Source: JBOGVA01 sp050692195 (GTDB lineage Bacteria; Actinomycetota; UBA4738). From it: a stretch of DNA of 32,263 bases. Made by a program: the position numbers and the translations under genes. Shown piece by piece: positions 29,632 to 32,263 of the stretch; positions within the stretch are counted from its first letter, which is position 1, and each line of letters opens with the position of its first letter. The notes under the pieces were generated by a model. It was given only the letters and a program-made list of their open reading frames with translations. It had not been told where the DNA came from and searched no databases. The DNA lies in assembly GCA_050692195.1 (NCBI GenBank), contig JBOGVA010000008.1, forward strand, positions 1-32,263. Reading direction: 5' to 3'.

Positions 29632-31167
29632 TTACTCCTCGACCCGTGGGAACAGGGAGGATCCCCGGCTGGTCTTGGTGCCCGGCTCGATGCGGCCCCA
29701 TGCCGCGGCGTCGGGAAGGCGCTGGGCCTCCAGGGGCTCATCCAGCCCGAGCTGCTCCCACAGCCGGCCCGCCGCCCCCGGCATGATCGGCGAGATCAGG
29801 ACGGAGAGGATCCGCAGGGTCTCGGCGGCCGCATAGAGGACCGACGCGAGCTCCTCCCGCCTGGCTTCGTCCCCGGCAAGCTTCCATGGTTCCTTCTCCA
29901 CCAAGTACTGGTTCGCCCGGGACACCAGCTCCCAGACCGCCGCCAGGGCCGCGGTCAGCGCCAGCTCGGCCATCAGCCGGTCGTAGCGCACCACCACGTC
30001 GCCGGCCAGAGCCGGGAGGTCCTCCTCGACCCCCGGCAAGGACGGCTTCGGCACCTGCCCGTCGAAGTACGAGCCCAGCATCGCGAGGACCCGGCTGGCC
30101 AGGTTCCCCAGGCCGTTCGACAAGTCCGCGTGATACCGGTCCACCATGGACTCCCAGGAGAAGTTGCCGTCCTGGCCGAACTGAACCTCACGCATGAAGT
30201 AGTAACGATAGCCGTCGACTCCGAAACGGTCCGTCAGCTGGAACGGGTGGATCCCCGTGAGCTTCGTCTTCGACATCTTCTCGCCACCGACCAGCAGGTA
30301 GCCGTGCCCCCAGACCTGCCTGGGGGGGTCGATCCCCGCGGCGATCAGCATCGCCGGCCAGTAGATCGCATGCTGACGGAGGATGTCCTTCCCGATCAGA
30401 TGGATGTCCGCGGGCCAGATCCGAGCGAACCGGTCCGGGTCGGAGCCGTAGCCCGCCGCCGTGATGTAGTTGGTCAGAGCGTCGAACCACACGTAGCAGA
30501 CGTGCCTGGGGTCCCAGGGCAGCGGGATGCCCCAGTCGAACGAGGTGCGGGAGATGGAGAAGTCCTGGAGGCCTCTGTTGATCAACGAGAGCACCTCGTT
30601 GCGGCGAACCTCCGGCTGGACGGCCTTGGGATGCCGCTCGTAGTGCTCCAGGAGGGTATCCGCGTATGCCGAGAGCCGGAAGAAATAGTTCTCCTCGGAC
30701 ATCCGTTCGACCGGCCGGCCGTGAACGGGACAGTTGCCGTCCCGGAGGTCGCCTTCCGTGTAATAGAGCTCGCAAGAGACGCAATACAGGCCCTCGTACG
30801 TCCCCAGGTAGATGTCGCCGCGGCCGTTGTCGTGGACGGTCTGGAGGAGCTTCACCACGGCCGCCTCGTGACGCGGCTCGGTGGTCCGGATGTAGTCGTC
30901 GTAGGCGACGTCGAGCCGGCCCCAGACCTCTCGCCACCTCGGCTCCATCTCGTCGACCCACGTCTTCGGGTCCTTGCCCGCCCGTTCCGCCGCCCGTTGC
31001 AGGTTGAGCCCGTGCTCGTCCGTCCCCGTGAGGTGGAACACCTGCTCTCCGCGCAGCCGGTGGTATCGGGCGATGAAGTCGGCGGCCACGGACGTGTACG
31101 CATGGCCGATGTGTGGCACGTCGTTCGGATAGTAGATCGGGGTCGTGATGTAGAAGGTGTCCTTCAC
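29632..31167 (-). CDS. metG: Methionyl-tRNA synthetase
   Basis: 511 residues. A class I synthetase that charges tRNA-Met. 'ITTPIYYPNDVPHIGHAYTSVAADFIARY' carries the HIGH motif (residues 19-22). The connective domain has the zinc site 'CVSCELYYTEGDLRDGNCPVHG' (C-x2-C ... C-x2-H). 'GGEKMSKTKLTGIHPFQ' (about residue 297) is KMSKS. The helical anticodon domain follows, with 'NGLGNLASRVLAML' and 'WKLAGDEARREELASVLYAAAETLRILSVLISPIMPGAAGRLW'. There is no C-terminal Trbp111 domain. Start GTG 31165-31167. A TACAAT -10 (31177-31182) ends only 9 bases before it, so the transcript may be almost leaderless. Confidence 0.97.
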   Translation of the reverse strand: MKDTFYITTPIYYPNDVPHIGHAYTSVAADFIARYHRLRGEQVFHLTGTDEHGLNLQRAAERAGKDPKTWVDEMEPRWREVWGRLDVAYDDYIRTTEPRHEAAVVKLLQTVHDNGRGDIYLGTYEGLYCVSCELYYTEGDLRDGNCPVHGRPVERMSEENYFFRLSAYADTLLEHYERHPKAVQPEVRRNEVLSLINRGLQDFSISRTSFDWGIPLPWDPRHVCYVWFDALTNYITAAGYGSDPDRFARIWPADIHLIGKDILRQHAIYWPAMLIAAGIDPPRQVWGHGYLLVGGEKMSKTKLTGIHPFQLTDRFGVDGYRYYFMREVQFGQDGNFSWESMVDRYHADLSNGLGNLASRVLAMLGSYFDGQVPKPSLPGVEEDLPALAGDVVVRYDRLMAELALTAALAAVWELVSRANQYLVEKEPWKLAGDEARREELASVLYAAAETLRILSVLISPIMPGAAGRLWEQLGLDEPLEAQRLPDAAAWGRIEPGTKTSRGSSLFPRVEE

Positions 31168-31176
31168 CGTCCGGCC

Positions 31177-31182
31177 ATTGTA
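31177..31182 (-). promoter_or_regulatory. Candidate -10 of a near-leaderless metG promoter
   Basis: TACAAT on the minus strand, 9 bases before the GTG of metG. No clear -35 is seen and there is no Shine-Dalgarno before the GTG. This fits a leaderless or near-leaderless transcript, which is frequent in actinobacteria. Confidence 0.33.
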
Positions 31183-31209
31183 CGAACCAGGTAGGTGTGT
31201 GTACGACGG

Positions 31210-32263
31210 TCAGACGTAGCCGCGGAGGCGAGCGGCCCAGTCCACCTTCTCTACGGCGATGGCGAAGGCGGCCAGCCGCAGGGGGATCCCGTCCACGGTG
31301 GAACGGGCGTGGACGTTCTTCCAGGCCTTCGACATCGTCTTGTGAAGCTCCCGGTTGACCTGATCCTCGTCCCACCGAAACTGCTGGATGTTCTGGACCC
31401 ACTCGAAGTAGGACACCGTCACTCCGCCCGCGTTGGCAAGGATGTCCGGAATCACCACGGCGCCCTTGTCCTGGAGGATGGCGTCGCCTGCCGGCGATAC
31501 GGGATGGTTCGCCGCCTCCACCACGACGGGGGCGCGTACGCGTGAGGCGTTCTCTGCGGTAATGACCCGATCGAGGGCAGCGGGGATCAGGACGTCGACG
31601 TCGAGCTCGAGGAGCTCCTCGTTGCTGATCGCCTCGGTGCCGGGCGCGTCGACGACGGACTGCGTCTCGCGCACGTGATCGAACACAGCCTGGACGTCGA
31701 GACCTCCGTCCCGATGGATCCCGCCCTTGACGTCGGAGACCGCCACGACCCTGCACCCGAGCTCACCGATCAGCCTTGCCGTCCACGAACCCACGTTGCC
31801 GAACCCTTGGACCGCCGCCGTAGCCCCCTCAAGGTCGATCCCAAGGTCCTTGGCCGCCTCGCCCAGGCAGTACACGACGCCTCGCCCGGTGGCGGCGTCC
31901 CTGCCCACCGAGCCCCCCAGCTCCACGGGCTTGCCCGTGACGATGGCCGGCGTGTAGCCGTATCGGCTCGAAAAGGCGTCCATCATCCACGCCATCGTCT
32001 GGGCGTCGGTGTTCATGTCCGGGGCGGGAACGTCGCGGTTGACCCCGAGGATGTAGCTGATCATCTGGGTGAACCGGCGGGTCAGCCGCTGCTTCTCCCC
32101 CTCGCTCATCCGCAGCGGATCACACTGCACCCCACCCTTCGCCCCACCGAACGGGATGTCCACCACGGCTGTCTTCCACGTCATGAGCGCCGCCAGCGCC
32201 CGGACCTCGTCGAGGTCCGCGTCCGGGTGATAACGGATGCCGCCCTTGTACGGGCCGCGCGCC
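31210..32263 (-). CDS. gdhA: Glu/Leu/Phe/Val dehydrogenase (glutamate dehydrogenase), 5' truncated by window
   Basis: 351 residues visible; about the first 55 lie beyond the right edge. The frame continues through the ATG at 32184 to the window end with the family sequence 'RGPYKGGIRYHPDADLDEVR', so that ATG is internal. Catalytic features: substrate Lys in 'KGGIRYHP', catalytic Lys in 'IPFGGAKGGV', Asp in 'VPAPDMNTD', dinucleotide loop 'AAVQGFGNVGSWTARLIGELGCRVVAVSDV', and 'EAANHPVSPAGDAIL' / 'LANAGGVTVSYFEWVQN'. It interconverts glutamate and 2-oxoglutarate (or branched amino acids). Substrate and coenzyme preference cannot be decided here. It lies 42 bp upstream of metG. Confidence 0.95.
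   Translation of the reverse strand, partial: ARGPYKGGIRYHPDADLDEVRALAALMTWKTAVVDIPFGGAKGGVQCDPLRMSEGEKQRLTRRFTQMISYILGVNRDVPAPDMNTDAQTMAWMMDAFSSRYGYTPAIVTGKPVELGGSVGRDAATGRGVVYCLGEAAKDLGIDLEGATAAVQGFGNVGSWTARLIGELGCRVVAVSDVKGGIHRDGGLDVQAVFDHVRETQSVVDAPGTEAISNEELLELDVDVLIPAALDRVITAENASRVRAPVVVEAANHPVSPAGDAILQDKGAVVIPDILANAGGVTVSYFEWVQNIQQFRWDEDQVNRELHKTMSKAWKNVHARSTVDGIPLRLAAFAIAVEKVDWAARLRGYV

Noticed and set aside
32182..32184. ATG as start of glutamate dehydrogenase
   Set aside because: The frame continues upstream to the window edge with clear family sequence (KGGIRYHP), so the ATG is internal.

Overview
The window is high-GC DNA carrying the gene neighbourhood metG-tatD-(cell-wall hydrolase)-rsmA-ispE ... 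glmU-prs-rplY-pth-mfd-mazG-eno-ftsB-DUF501/ppx. This order is characteristic of Actinomycetota. DUF501 next to Ppx/GppA, tRNA-Gln beside glmU, and LexA-type boxes of the form TCGAAC-N4-GTTCGA point the same way. The sequence does not settle the class. Many starts are GTG or TTG and several genes lack an obvious canonical start, so an uncultivated, deep-branching actinobacterial lineage is my best guess (inference).

Layout. 1-1566: the 5' part of a membrane protein leaving the window on the minus strand, and a divergent PD40-propeller lipoprotein. 1604-4168 (minus): an S1-domain RNA-binding protein, a DUF501-Ppx/GppA fusion and a membrane-anchored cyclophilin, behind a good promoter at 4204-4232. 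4328-8562 (plus): a MacB/LolD-type ABC ATPase with its FtsX-type permease, then a methyltransferase. 8582-9697 (minus): a YihY/BrkB membrane protein. 9822-11849 (plus): a tight three-gene operon of a cupredoxin-like anchored protein, a polytopic membrane protein and a zinc-ribbon membrane protein. 11862-19747 (minus): ftsB, eno, mazG, a SurA-N-type lipoprotein, mfd, pth and rplY. 19980-21900: a frameshifted DUF222/HNH endonuclease gene under a LexA-type promoter, and a Tat-exported CHRD-domain protein behind tandem repeats. 21951-24405 (minus): prs and glmU, with tRNA-Gln(UUG) on the plus strand. 24590-25883: a damaged IS110-family element. 25884-32263 (minus): ispE, rsmA, a DUF348/G5/RlpA-like cell-wall protein, tatD, metG and a glutamate dehydrogenase cut by the window end.

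Together the minus-strand cluster is housekeeping: translation (MetG, RsmA, RplY, Pth, tRNA-Gln), envelope precursors (GlmU, IspE), PRPP supply, glycolysis, nucleotide sanitation (MazG), transcription-coupled repair (Mfd) and division (FtsB). Accessory insertions sit at two joints of this cluster: CHRD plus HNH between prs and rplY, and IS110 between tRNA-Gln/glmU and ispE.

Most noteworthy: (i) the DUF501-Ppx fusion; (ii) probable non-AUG initiation in the S1/DUF501-Ppx operon; (iii) an identical 14-bp LexA-type palindrome in front of both the HNH gene and the RlpA/G5 cell-wall gene; (iv) an RlpA-like domain in place of the Rpf domain at the usual rpfB locus; (v) the uncharacterised cupredoxin/membrane/zinc-ribbon operon; (vi) a possible bridge-RNA region in the IS110 element.
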